Of a stretch of 64,000 bases of DNA, positions 31,561-43,242 are shown piece by piece. The stretch covers positions 39,926,617 to 39,990,616 of the forward strand of contig OY744614.1 in assembly GCA_963556255.1 (NCBI GenBank), written 5' to 3'. The notes under the pieces are model-generated. The model did no database searches, had not been told where the DNA came from, and saw only the letters and a list, made by a program, of their open reading frames with translations. Position numbers and translations under genes: made by a program. Source of the DNA: Allolobophora icterica. Lineage: Eukaryota; Annelida; Clitellata; Crassiclitellata; Lumbricidae. Numbering within the stretch: position 1 is the first letter of the stretch; each line of letters begins with the position of its first letter.

Positions 31561-34500
31561 ATGGAAAACGCTGATGGAAAGGAGACCCGTTTCAATGCGT
31601 TGTTGGACTTTGCTGAAACGTCGCCAGTTGTTCCGATCTGTTTTACGCCGGTTGTGAAGGAGGAGAGAAAATCTGCTGTGAGGTTCAAATCGCAACCCAG
31701 TAGTTTCCTAGAAAGCATTAATTTCGACGCTCTGGGATCTGAGACCGCGACCGACCATGGACGAAAGAAGGCATCCGTCGTGAGTGAAACTTCTACGGAC
31801 TCGCGATTGGTAGAAACTGTCGGCGCTCTGCTCGGTCAGAAGAGAACGTACATGAAGCCGGGAAAATTCGACGGAACTGGGTCTCTGGAATCCTTTTTGA
31901 CGCAGTTCGAAGTGTGTTCTCGGCACAATCGTTGGAGTGATCAGGACAAGGTGGATTTTCTTCGTTGCGCACTCGAGAAGGCAGCAACTCAGCTTTTGTG
32001 GGACTTTGGCGCACGGGAGGACATAAACTATGAGCAACTTGTTGAGAGGTTGCGACAGAGATACGGAGCTGTGGGACAGGCGGAAACCTTTCGCGCCCAG
32101 CTCTACTATCGTCGACAGCGATCGGATGAGAGTTTGAGCGATCTCCTCCACGACATCCGACGCCTGGTGGTCCTTGCATATCCCGTTCCGTCTAACGAGA
32201 CGACTGAGATAGTTGCCCGAGATGCCTTTCTCGAAGCCATCAGAGATCGTGACTTGTCTCTCAAAGTGAGAGAGAAGGAGCCGAAGAATATCGATGAAGC
32301 CTACCGGATGGCGTTGCGCCTTGCGGCGTACCAGCAAATGACTGATTTGGACGATCGCCGAAGACCGTCTAACCGGGTTCGTGGGACACAAGAAGTCGAC
32401 GTGAACACGCAACTCCAGAAGCAGTTGGACACTTTCCTTGCAGCCCAGCGTCGTTGGCAGCAAGAATTGGAAGGCAAGATCTCTCGACAGTTGGAAGATC
32501 TTCGGAACGCCCCGCGAAGTACTTCGGATTCGACTCCCTTCGTCGACACTCGTGGAAACTCCGGACGTGACATAACGTGCTACAACTGTGGGCGAAACGG
32601 GCACATCGCCCGTCGTTGTCGCCAGCCCCGACGGTTTCTTCCTCGACAGACGGAGCCAACGGATCAAGATGTGGACGATCCAGTCGTCATGAACCATACG
32701 ACTCGCGAGGGACCTCTTGCGCTCTGCAACAACGCAGTCTACATTCGAGCGACGATTCATGGACGGTCACGCTTATGTCTGCTCGACACCGGCTCCGAAG
32801 TGAGTATCGTACCTGTTGCCTTTGTCGATGGTTTAGATTTGCAGTCCAGCTCCAGGGTTTTATTAGCAGCTAATGGGACGGAAATACGGGTCCTGGGTAA
32901 GCTAACGGTCCTTCTTAAGATTTCCAGAGGGTTTCATATCGATACTAAGTTCTTGGTGTCCGATCAAGTTTTCGAACCAATGTTGGGTATGGACTGGTTG
33001 CGAGGGCATAGATGTAGGATTGGATTCGGTACTGGTGCCATTTACGTGGGTAGGAAGCGAATCCCCTTGGTGAAAGGGAATGGTTCATCCTGGTGTAGGC
33101 GGGTTGTCGTTGCGGAGGAGATGATTGTGTCCCCTCGCTCCCAATGTGATGTGCCGTCCAGAACTTTATACGGGAACTTAGCTGCCACTGCATCAGCGTG
33201 GATGACCGAAACTACTGAGATGTTACCGGGAGTCCGAGTTGCCCGAGTGGTGATAAGAGACGATGCCAATTTGGCCCAGGTTCGGGTGATAAACCTTAGC
33301 GAACAGCCGGCTAGGCTGTATAGGGACCAATTGATTGGTGGGTTGCACCCGGTCCAGGTATCGGAGGAGCAAAAGAGTGTCAGCGGTGGTGCAATCCGGT
33401 CCGACAACCCGGTTGTAGAGGACCTTATGAAGGATCTCCCAGAGGATGTACCGACAGAGGCGAGAGATCATTTAAAACAATTGCTAATAGACTACACTGA
33501 TGTATTTTCGGCTACTGAAGGGGATCTTGGAAAGACGACGGTCTGTGAGCATAGGATAGACACAGGGGACGAGCGTCCCGTCCGACAGCCGTTGCGGAGG
33601 CAACCTCTGGCATATATGGTTGCTGTAGACAAGCAACGGGATCAAAAGTCGCATCGGCTGGAGTCAGTCTTTCAGCGCCTTCGGAGAGCCAACCTGAAGT
33701 TGAAGCCTAGTACGTGTTTTCTTTTGAGGCGGACGGTCCATTCACTAGGACGCATTCTGTGCTCCAGTGGGATTGCGGTTGACCCTTCTAAGGTCGAGGA
33801 AATGGTCTCATGGCAGGTTCCGCGACTAGTAAGAAATAAAAGGAATTTCGTAGGATTATGCGTCTATAACAGGAAATTCATACTTGGACTTTGGTGTGTG
33901 GCTGCTTCCCTTTTTGAGCTTACGAGGAAAGGAAGATTGTTTGAATGGGATGAAGAGTGCCAAGCCGCCTTTGACAGACTTAAAGTAGCCTTGACCACTG
34001 CTCCTGTATTGACATTGCCGCGAGAAGAGACTGCCTTCGTCTTAGACTGTGATGCTTTCAATGTAGGTATCGAAGCTGTACTGTCACAGCGAGTAGAATA
34101 TGGGGAAGAAGTCGTTACGTGTGATAGCCGGTTACTTTCAGCGGCTGTGAGAAACTACTGCATCACGAGGGAGGAATTACTGGCGGTAGTGCACCTTGTG
34201 AAAGAGTATAGACAGAATCTTTTAGGAACGCGCTTTGTACTATGGACTGCACTACAGTGGCTGCGGCGGACGCAGGAACCGATAGGTCAGAGGGGACGGT
34301 TGTTAGAACGCCTGGATAAATTCTTTGAGACAGCGCATAGACTCGGACGCAAGCATGCGAACGCAGACTCCACGTCGCGTAAGCCGTGTTGCCAGTGCGG
34401 GGATTCCCCGTTGCTGATGGAAGCCGTGGTGAAGTGGGAGATGATACAGACCACTGTGTCCAGTGAACCGGATGACAATGAGAGAAATGACCAGGTTCAT

Positions 34501-34794
34501 CAAACAGATAAGGAGCCGAGCGTGATGACGCTGTGGTTGTGTGAAGCATCGGAAGTTTCCATGATGTGGCTTTGTGGACCAGTGGATTATGTCCTTCAGA
34601 AGTCGCTAAGAGCAAAGTCTTTTATTGCGCATGTTGACAAACTTCGTCCTTGCTACGGGAGGACAAGAGGACAGTGGGATGAGACGGCGGCTCCGGAGGT
34701 TGACGATCAACACATTGATCGCGAGGCTGAATCAGAGCGAACATTGAGGGAACGGCCGCGCCGTACGATGCGCAGACCAGCTAGGTATCAGTAA
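31561..34794 (+). CDS. Gag-protease-(deleted Pol) polyprotein of the LTR element
   Basis: Single 1077-aa frame. Residues about 80-300 resemble the retrotransposon Gag capsid. A CCHC zinc knuckle (CYNCGRNGHIARRC) lies near 340, and an aspartic protease with LLDTGSEVSIVP near 400, followed by a flap-like LLAANGTEI. The start of reverse transcriptase follows (about 620-690). The frame then jumps straight to the thumb/connection region, so the palm with its Asp motifs and the Y-x-D-D loop are absent. An RNase H-like part has D-C-D and T-R-E-E-L but a small deletion where the third Asp should be. The integrase zinc and catalytic domains are absent; only a C-terminal scrap remains. No frameshift accompanies these losses. 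Gag and protease may still be functional; Pol is not. Confidence 0.88.
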   Translation: MENADGKETRFNALLDFAETSPVVPICFTPVVKEERKSAVRFKSQPSSFLESINFDALGSETATDHGRKKASVVSETSTDSRLVETVGALLGQKRTYMKPGKFDGTGSLESFLTQFEVCSRHNRWSDQDKVDFLRCALEKAATQLLWDFGAREDINYEQLVERLRQRYGAVGQAETFRAQLYYRRQRSDESLSDLLHDIRRLVVLAYPVPSNETTEIVARDAFLEAIRDRDLSLKVREKEPKNIDEAYRMALRLAAYQQMTDLDDRRRPSNRVRGTQEVDVNTQLQKQLDTFLAAQRRWQQELEGKISRQLEDLRNAPRSTSDSTPFVDTRGNSGRDITCYNCGRNGHIARRCRQPRRFLPRQTEPTDQDVDDPVVMNHTTREGPLALCNNAVYIRATIHGRSRLCLLDTGSEVSIVPVAFVDGLDLQSSSRVLLAANGTEIRVLGKLTVLLKISRGFHIDTKFLVSDQVFEPMLGMDWLRGHRCRIGFGTGAIYVGRKRIPLVKGNGSSWCRRVVVAEEMIVSPRSQCDVPSRTLYGNLAATASAWMTETTEMLPGVRVARVVIRDDANLAQVRVINLSEQPARLYRDQLIGGLHPVQVSEEQKSVSGGAIRSDNPVVEDLMKDLPEDVPTEARDHLKQLLIDYTDVFSATEGDLGKTTVCEHRIDTGDERPVRQPLRRQPLAYMVAVDKQRDQKSHRLESVFQRLRRANLKLKPSTCFLLRRTVHSLGRILCSSGIAVDPSKVEEMVSWQVPRLVRNKRNFVGLCVYNRKFILGLWCVAASLFELTRKGRLFEWDEECQAAFDRLKVALTTAPVLTLPREETAFVLDCDAFNVGIEAVLSQRVEYGEEVVTCDSRLLSAAVRNYCITREELLAVVHLVKEYRQNLLGTRFVLWTALQWLRRTQEPIGQRGRLLERLDKFFETAHRLGRKHANADSTSRKPCCQCGDSPLLMEAVVKWEMIQTTVSSEPDDNERNDQVHQTDKEPSVMTLWLCEASEVSMMWLCGPVDYVLQKSLRAKSFIAHVDKLRPCYGRTRGQWDETAAPEVDDQHIDREAESERTLRERPRRTMRRPARYQ

Positions 34795-34914
34795 GCGCAG
34801 AAGACGTTTTAGGTGCACGCAGTCTTTCGTCGCTGCTAGGATAGGCCTCACTTGTTTTGCCCTAATGGTTTATGTAATTTTAAGGTTTCCCAAAAGGGGA
34901 CTTTGGGTTTTCTC

Positions 34915-34927
34915 AGTGGGGGGGAAT
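34915..34927 (+). other. Polypurine tract
   Basis: AGTGGGGGGGAAT directly precedes the 3' LTR, as expected for plus-strand priming. Confidence 0.75.
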
Positions 34928-36085
34928 TGTGCCGATTTGGGCCCTTTGATTTTTTTTGTGTGGACTGCGTCTAAACCTGGTGACATTGCGACATGACGCT
35001 GCTCTGCTCTGCGTCGTTGCGCTCTGCGCATGCGCACTGCGTCAGCGCTCTGCGACATTGCGCCAGTGACTCTGCGTCTGCGTCTGCATTGCACCAGTGA
35101 CTCTGCGTCAGCGCTCTGCGCTGCGTCGGTTGCGTCAGCGTCAGCGTTCTGCGACACTGCACCGAGTGACCTCTGCGTCAGCGTCAGGTCAGCGTCAGCG
35201 CTCTGCGCTGCGTCGTTTGCGTCTGCGTCTGCGCTGCGACTCTGCGTCAGCGCTCTGCGCTGCGACTCTGCGTCAGCGCTCTGCGCTCTGCGTCAGCGAC
35301 TCTGCGTCTGCGTCTGCGTCAGCGACTCTGCGTCTGCGTCAGCGCTCTGCGTCAGCGTCTGCGTCAGCGACTCTGCGTCTGCGCTCTGCGCATGCGCACT
35401 GCGTCAGCGCTCTGCGACATTGCGTCCATGACTCTGCGTCAGCGTCAGCGCTTGCGACACTGCACTGGGTGACCTCTGCGTCAGCGCCCTGCGCTGCGTC
35501 GTTTGCGTCTGCGTCAGCGCTCTGCGCTCTGCGTCAGCGTCTGCGCTCTGCGCTCTGCGTCAGCGCTCTGTGACGCTGCGCTGCGTCAAGGGACACTATA
35601 TATAGAGGTGCGCAGCTCAACAGAGTTCTTGCACGGGAGTCAGACACGGAGAAAGGTTTGACGGTTCGTCAGCGTCGAGTTCAGAGTCAGCGTCGCCAGT
35701 GCTCAGTCACTTCGTCGTGGTTGCGTCGTTTGTACCACGGACTCTGCTCGTCTTTCGTCGTTGTTAGGTCGTCGCTGACAGGTAGTTATCAGTTGCTGTC
35801 GTTGACAGTCGTCGTCTGCGTCGCCGGAGTCGTGTTCTCCGGTGGAGTACGTTCTTGAACTCTGCCTCGTCGGACTGCGAAACTGATTTAACTGTGAACT
35901 CATTTCATTATGTTTGTTGAATTATATCGACGGGTAGTCGATTGAGTGTGATCAGGCAATAAAGTTTGAAACCAGAGGTTAGCCTTCTGCTTGACTAAGG
36001 GAAGCCTTACCCCACGGACTAGAGTCAGGATCCGAACCCTGGGCTGGGCCATCCTGGTAAGTTGATTCGGCCCAGGTTCGCCACA
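34928..36085 (+). repeat. 3' LTR
   Basis: 1158 bp, offset 4612 from the 5' LTR throughout, with no difference seen in the compared stretches. It carries the same TATA box (35597-35604), NRF-1-type palindromes and AATAAA (35958-35963). Confidence 0.95.
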
Positions 36086-36324
36086 ATACCTTAGCTTATT
36101 TAATCTTACCTTACCTTCCTTTGCTTTAGTTTACTTTATGTTACTGTATTTAGTGAAGGTGAACGAGGAATCGTCTTCTGGAAAGATGAGTCGTCTGCTG
36201 TTGTCAACTTCCGTCTGCTGTTGAAAGTGTCCTAGTATGCTGAAACGAACTGCTGTGGCGCGAACAAGGACAGGTGAGAGAAACGTGCAGCAATTATCAT
36301 ACCTCACTTTACCTTGACTTACCT

Positions 36325-36340
36325 TGCATATATATATATC

Positions 36341-36391
<51 letters not shown>
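36325..36391. repeat. (TA)n microsatellite
   Basis: About 60 bp of alternating TA interrupted once by CGGGA. Confidence 0.9.
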
Positions 36392-36394
<3 letters not shown>

Positions 36395-36422
36395 AAGATA
36401 CAATGGTTTGAGTTGATATACG

Positions 36423-36522
36423 GGAGCGCGATATTATATACCTGCATAACTTCATGAGCAGCGGTGCACGAGCAATGATCGCTGACCTGGTTGACTTTGA
36501 CTGGAAGGTGAAGCTTCCTGAT
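36423..36522 (+). pseudogene. Possible COMM-domain-like exon remnant
   Basis: The plus frame reads ...HNFMSSGARAMIADLVDFDW, then KVKLPD, followed by GTATAT. The DFDWxVKL core resembles the start of COMMD8-type COMM domains. No neighbouring exon that would continue the domain was found, and flanking sequence is repeat-rich. It could be a relic or chance. Confidence 0.2.
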
Positions 36523-36806
36523 GTATATATAAAAAAAATTATGTCAGTGCGGTGCCGACAAACGAGGATATGTTGTATTTTATTTTTGTCCTATAATAAT
36601 ACTACATATCTGTCATAACGTGTAGTAAGCCTAATAACCTACGTGATTTTACTGTGTTTCTATAGGTACTGTGACTGCCGGGGATGATTTTGTCCTTTGG
36701 CGAGTTGGGATCGATCGTGATGCATGTTACGGTTGCACTATGGCTCTGTGTCGTCGTTCTTGTATTTGTATGTCAGTAGTTTGTTATATATAATTTTCCC
36801 TGCTGA

Positions 36807-37180
36807 GCCTCTGGCGCGGCGTAAAACCCCGTAAGCTCATTGTTATGGCAGGAGGGCCTCTGGCGCGGCGTAAAACCCCGTAAGCTCATTGTTATGGCAG
36901 GAGGGCCTCTGGCGTGGCGTAAAACCCCGTAAGCTCATTGTTATGGCAGGAGGGCCTCTGGCGTGGCGTAAAACCCCGTAAGCTCATTGTTATGGCAGGA
37001 GGGCCTCTGGCGTGGCGTAAAACCCCGTAAGCTCATTGTTATGGCAGGAGGGCCTCTGGCGTGGCGTAAAACCCCGTAAGCTCATTGTTATGGCAGGAGG
37101 GCCTCTGGCGTGGCGTAAAACCCCGTAAGCTCATTGTTATGGCAGGAGGGCCTCTGGCGTGGCGTAAAACCCCGTAAGCC
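36807..37180. repeat. 49-bp tandem array, eight copies
   Basis: Unit starts at 36807, 36856, 36905, 36954, 37003, 37052, 37101 and 37150. The core is GCCTCTGGCGTGGCGTAAAA, then CCCCGTAAGCTCATTG, then TTATGGCAGGAGG. The first two units carry GCGCGG where the rest have GCGTGG, which shows directional spread of one variant. Confidence 0.95.
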
Positions 37181-37705
37181 AATCCTTTTTTGTCAGTGTT
37201 TTGTGTTGTGTTGTGTATTTTGTCGTTGTTTTGGAGATGGGCCGAGGGATAAGAAGGATGAGAGAAGACCAGATTAGAAGGAAGAAGAGACGGAAGAGGA
37301 GTCGAGATGGACTAAGAATCAATACATAAAGTACTCAGAAATGTCAACTGCACGCTCTACCTCAAACGGTCGGCATGGGGCTCTGAGGAAGCGCCGTTAA
37401 ACTCAGCCCCAGACTCCTCTGGGGCGGAGCCCGACATCAGTGGACATTTCCACAAGGCCGAAGACCAACTCTTAACAGCCAGGGCCTATCTATATACTCT
37501 GTGGGCGTAAACCGAAGCTGCGGTTCCGATTATGCTTGGGCAGAGCTCATAGGACAGTTTTGTAGACTTTGTTAGTATTAAAGTCATCAAAAGGTGACAA
37601 CACGGTGAACTTAGTGAACTGTATTTCAGACTGAACTACTAGTAATATCATGATCAAAACTGCAGTTATGTTTTATGGTGTTTGTTCATGTTTTTGGAGA
37701 AAAGT

Positions 37706-38125
37706 TAAAATCGTAGGCGTAGTTATTTGGTAGACTTTTACAATATCAGCGCTGCAGTGCAATATCGGTCACTTCAATTATTCACAGATCTACACGGGCG
37801 TTTAATGCCTCAAGTTCATAGTTCATACAGTTCATGATAGCCTAAACTTCCCAAAGTCATAGGCGTAATTTGTGGGGGGTACGAGGGGTACCCGTACCCC
37901 CACTTTTTGGACTGGGGTACCTTACCCCCCCACTTTTGAACAATGCCAATGAATATTTTATTACTGTGCCTTCTCAGTTAAATCGTAGGCCTAGTTATTT
38001 GGTAGACTTTTACAATATCAGCGCTGCAGTGCAATGTCGTTCACTTCAGTCATTCACTGATCTACACGGGCGTTTAATGCCTCAAGTTCATACAGTTCAT
38101 GATAGCCTAAACTTCCCTAAAGTAT
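37706..38125 (+). repeat. About 150-bp direct repeat pair
   Basis: 37706-37858 and 37978-38123 share AATCGTAGGCSTAGTTATTT, then GGTAGACTTTTACAATATCA and ACACGGGCGTTTAATGCCTC with about 90% identity. Between them lies a G/C-homopolymer-rich spacer (GGGGGGTACGAGGGGTACCC). This looks like a local duplication or a split mobile element. Confidence 0.8.
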
Positions 38126-41100
38126 AAGATACTCTTAGTCTCTTCAAGTTTACCGTTTTCAACAAAGGCTCTTATAGTTGGCATCTTGTTATCAGCCTCA
38201 AAATTGGGGGTCCGATGTATGGCGTGTCCCGGCCTCCACTCTTAAAGGTAGGGGGTCTTGTCCTGCTCGACCCCCGGAATCGCCGCCCATGCTTTAGAGT
38301 CTGCTTTATAGCAGGTTATGGCCTTAATGAGGTAGGCCTACGTATTAGACAAAACACATCTACATGGAAATATAATTTTTTCACGGGTATACAAACTTCG
38401 TATATCTACCGAGGAGCGCACGCTAATCAGTTACACTAAACATCACATTTCCTCAGTTGAAAAGTTGAGGTCACCAAAGCGGCTGGGTGACTTCAACATT
38501 TCTCTCAGCCCGGCATCCTGCTGCAGCGCCCGGGGCCAATGCCTGCCCTCGGAGGTAGGTACGTCATTTGAGGGTATTAAGGATTCTCAACATTCCCTTT
38601 CGCTGAACATCGACGTTACTTTTACTGTAAATCATTTAATTAAGATGTCATAGTAGGGCCTACGCCTAAGCCTACAATTTCTCAAACTCTGTCTACTTTG
38701 CATGTAGGTCTACAGGCTGCAGCTTAGCTACCCAATGCGGATCCAGATAATATGGCTGTAAGCATAACGTAGTGCACGCCATGCCTATCACACAACTGTG
38801 ATAGGCATGGTTCCATTCCAGTCACGCTGGAGTCGGGAGCGCCTCTGAGTAGCCCTCTTGAAAAGGTGCTACATAAATGTCTTAATGAATGAATGAACTG
38901 AAACTTTACAAAGTCCTCTTGCGATAGTTCAGACGTTCGTAACCGCCATTGTTGTCACAGTTTCACACTTATATAGCGCCTCTTTTCGGACTCCTCACAG
39001 TTGCACCCGATCTGACGACGCGACCACGATCACATAGAGTGGTCTGGGTGAAATAAATAAAGAGAAATAATTAAGAAGCTCACCCCTCTGTTCCTCTCCA
39101 AACCCTCCACGCTCCTACAGGCCTTTTCCCTCCTCTATCTTGGGGCAATATAGCACACGCCCAAGTGTTATAGAGGGAGTTCAGCTTCAAAAGTGTACAG
39201 ATTCCTGTGTAAATTTTTTCCCCATGATATGGTTTCAGAACAGCATGCAGAAAATCGTTTATGTGTAATTTTATGTGATTGGACATCGTAATTTTACATT
39301 TACATGTAATACGGCTACAGAGTTTCCCATCGTGGAAACAAAGAATCACACTCAAACAGAGCCGTCTTAAACTACCAACACTGATTCAAATTCGCAGAAA
39401 TCCTCCACACTCCCCGAAGTTGAACAACTTTGAGGTACTGAACTCGATGCCTCCGACACACCAGGTCAACAAAAGTCTATCCGTCCCAAACACAACGCAA
39501 GCAATTCACACAACTGATTACATGACAAGAGCAACCTCTGGTTTAATTTTATATTCAAATAAAACTGGAAACATGATCGCATTCAGCTATGAAAGTGGAA
39601 TTAAAATGGTGGTGAGAACCGTTCATATAACAAGCAACGTCGAGTAACTGTTTCCAAACTAATTCTGCAAGCATTATTGTTATTACTGTCTGCAATGATA
39701 TAGTGTCACTATCTACTGATGCTATCCACTATCCAATCAAAGACAAGACTATGTATGTATGTATGTATGTATGTATGCATCAGGGTAAGAAGGACTTACG
39801 CAAGGCCCTTGTGTTGCGATCGCCTGCTTTATTTCTGTTTCCTTATTTCTCTCATTCTGTACATGTGACGACGAAATGTTAATTACTTCAAATATGGCTG
39901 CCCACGATTAGGATGAAAAATGCAACATGATGACTCTCCTAACAGACCGACCGCATGTTAACAGCACTGGCAATATAACAACTAACAATGATGACTAAAA
40001 ACAACATAGACTTTGAAAAGAGTTTCACCGACATGACCCTTAAAACCATTAGCGATTTATTTACACAGCTCTCAGTCGAGAAGGTCGTCTCCCTTCGCTT
40101 CTATACACAGAAATAAACTTATAAAAACACGAAACAACATCGGCGTTCAACAAGTCGGTGAAAAGCTTACACATCGTAAATCACATAAATGGTCATAACA
40201 AATGTAATATTAAAATCACTCAGGGTTTAAGTCTACAACGGGAATAAATTCCACGGCTGGACAAGTTGACTGAATAGTAATAGTTTGCTCAGACCTGTCA
40301 TTTTAGAAAAATAAACTAAGTAAAATTAACACCAATTTGTTCAAATTAGAGCGCTACAAAAAGCAATTAAAAATGTTTTAAATTCAGCCATATTGCTGAA
40401 GCAGTCCAGAAGCATGTGCAAAATTTTGACTAATATACAGAATAAACCAAAAGGTGTTAATGCAGTTTTTAAATCAAATAAACCTGAATTTCGCCTGTAA
40501 ATCCTACAAAAAACTTTGATTGCAACGTTTATGATTAACAAGGCTTGCATTTGTTGCCTGTAGATCGACTCTCTTCCAATGAACCAACCGTTAAATTTTT
40601 AGTGTCTTACTAATTTCTTGGTGTCTAGGGCATTGTGAATTTAAAATGGAAACTAAGTACACCAGTAACCCACTATAATGCTGTCTTTGAAGGCAAGAAT
40701 TGCCTTACAACGAGACAGCGTTATAATGAAGTTATTTCTATGGCTGAGCTGAAGGATTTATAATTATTGGTATTGCTACTGTTTAATAGGCATTTCAGTC
40801 TCACAGCCTGTAGACTCGGGCTACCACGCACTCGCTCAGTCATGTTGACATGCTCGAAGGAAAATTGTAGTTTTAAGTCCTTGAATTCCAAAATCTACTG
40901 ATTCAAGATGATCATGTACCTGACCGTGTTATATCAGAATTCGTGTTATGATGAAGTATGTTATAAGAAGTCTCCAGTGTACATGATTTAGTTACAAATG
41001 TTTAACATTTACTCGATTTTGTCAACACCAGAAAGGTATAACCAAAGGGACTAGAACCTACAGCAGTCTCCACTCAAAGTCATGAACTGGCAGTAGACAG

Positions 41101-42774
41101 CAACTAAATCGCAGCAAATATTTACGCAGCAATTTCACGAGAACGCGATGAAAAGTACGACAGCCACAGAAAAAGTGATCTGATATGCGGACACTGTGAC
41201 GATTCTACAACCAAGTATGACATGATTACAATATGATCATGGAGACAATCAACAAACAGACGTAGGCATGCTCCCACTCAAACTTACGTAAAACCACTGA
41301 CATTTATGCAGAGATTGTTTTGAATCTTAAAAGTAATCATCGACCAACTCTACAGACTCATTAATGGCTGATGAAAGGTAGCATCACTGTTCAAATAAAT
41401 AACAACTTAACCTATCCAACAACAGAGCTTGCCCCTGCAAGAAGCATACCAGAACACATAACATGTACATACAAGTGCATATTATTTGTGCAAAGTGTAA
41501 AGCTGCTGTGGTGCCAGAAGGACTGCCAGGTGTTCAGTTTTTAAAAGGACTGTTTGGCATTTCGATATAATATTACTAATAACGACAATTTCTGTGGCAC
41601 CGTAATATCGTAATCTCAAGATTTCTACAGCGCCCAAAATAGCAAAGTTGCGGGAACCAGCTTATTCACAGGCCATTACAACAGTGCCTACACAAAACTC
41701 AAATATGCTCAAAACGTCAAAGGGAATTAGTGATCATACTTAGTATACATCTGTTCCTGGATTTTCAATAACTCAAGATTGGTCCATAATCTCATTTAGC
41801 TTCTTACTTTGCACTGCACCTGTGGCTTCAAGGACAACAAATCAAACTCGACTGCTCTGATTTGAGTTCAAACCCTGGTTACCTTATTCAGTGCATCAAA
41901 AAGTGCCGCAGAAATGCTGTAGTTAAATTGCTGTAATTATAAGCATGAAAATCAACAGCTATATCTTCAAGTGATACAACAAAGTATGAGTTAGCTACAT
42001 CACTCATCTTTGGTTTTCACGTCAACTGCAAAGATTTGTCTGGGAATGTTGGAATGATCCTCACAGAGTCTAATAAAAATCAACTTTCTGCACAATGAGA
42101 AATGGTCACATGAAAACTAGCATACAGTTAAATGCAAGCAGATATTACTGTGCGATTGTGAGTGCCACATGGGGGACCTTAACTAGGGTGGGAAAATGAC
42201 TGGCTCATCACACTGCACAGGTTAAGAATGGACTTCATAATGATCACACTGCAAGAAAACGTCAATAACATCACATTAATTCACTGACTTATTACATGTG
42301 GCATAGTCGGCTTCTTAAAACATCCATTTCACTAACATTCATTCTCTGACGCATTAATAACTCAGTTTTATTGTCTCATACACAACTTAAAATTCTCATT
42401 CTGCTGAACTTTTGAGCCGCTGAGCACTCAAGTCAACAGGATGAGCACTCAAGTCAACAGGGCTCAGGTGAAATTGCTTTCTATCACAATATTTCACACC
42501 ATTATAGACTGAACTCACTCAGGTCACATTTCTCCAAACAACGTGTACAGACCTTGGTAGTTGTGAAGTAGCAATCTGCTGGGCAAAAGTGCTACTAACC
42601 CGGGATCGATTTGTGGTGACAACATCAACAGCGAATATCTTTGGCTAGCAATGGCTGTACACAAATCTTACCAGTGCCAAGTGGACAGCTTTAAGTTTAG
42701 GATCTGGCCCAGAAGAGTCATTGGCAAGCTGAGGCTATGTATCAAGTTACCAAAACTTCAAAGGTTAATTGAAA
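38126..42774. other. Spacer downstream of the KIF13-like gene, no gene seen
   Basis: AT-rich DNA with SINE family A fragments (38818-38895 plus, 38960-39000 minus), a 14-bp-arm stem-loop at 38779-38810, and a TATG microsatellite at 39749-39779. No coding exon is supported. The part above about 42.3 kb probably includes the 3' UTR of the kinesin gene. Confidence 0.4.
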
Positions 42775-42780
42775 TTTATT
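42775..42780 (-). terminator. Candidate poly(A) signal of the KIF13-like gene
   Basis: AATAAA on the minus strand, 463 nt past the stop codon. Another AATAAA lies near 42366. Placement is by motif only. Confidence 0.3.
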
Positions 42781-43242
42781 ACTCTGGCATCGGATAACAC
42801 TTGTCAGTCGAGTTACTCATACTTGAGACTCGATTGGTCGCCGTTAAAATAAATCACTAGGCAAACTAAGTCGACTTTAATCACTACCAGAAATGCTAGC
42901 AGCAATCCAGCCAATTCAGGGCCTTTCGTAAAAACCTCCCTAGACGAACTCGTACCTTCTCTGTGACTGGACATGTCCGACTTCGCAACCAGATGTAATC
43001 ATCAGTTAAGCCAGACACGGTTTTTATCACACGGAACCCGGCTGCAATGATTCGCACGCGACCAACAGACCGGACAAAACTATCACTGTATCAAACACAA
43101 TATCTGCAAGGTTTATCACAATGGAACAAAACAGCAACTGCGGGTTTTCACAACATCTAGACACGACAATATAAGTATTTCGTACGACGGGTTGCCTAGA
43201 ATAACGCTCGAATGATGAAGGAAGGAGACGTAACGGATGAGT

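Larger units (their letters stand above)
30312..36089 (+). mobile_element. Complete but internally deleted Ty3/Gypsy-type LTR retrotransposon
   Basis: A 1158-bp LTR at each end (30316-31473 and 34928-36085), TG...CA termini, and the 4-bp duplication ATAC on each side (30312-30315, 36086-36089). A tRNA-Leu-type primer site follows the 5' LTR and a purine tract precedes the 3' LTR. A single 1077-codon frame lies between them. The LTRs read identical over all stretches compared, which suggests recent insertion. The coding region lacks the reverse transcriptase palm and the integrase catalytic core, so it would need proteins supplied by another element. Confidence 0.93.

Noticed and set aside
31708..32760. 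350-aa minus-strand frame inside the LTR element
   Set aside because: It is antisense to the Gag-protease frame, which has clear capsid, zinc knuckle and protease motifs on the plus strand.
30418..35903. Repeated 133-, 158- and 66-aa frames in both LTRs
   Set aside because: They arise from the CTGCGTCAGCG word array, occur in several frames at once, and begin and end without relation to the element's layout.
36807..37180. CRISPR-like array
   Set aside because: Units are contiguous with no unique spacers, in a eukaryotic context.
42430..42475. 24-bp duplication (GAGCACTCAAGTCAACAGG twice)
   Set aside because: Short slippage duplication with nothing else to mark it.
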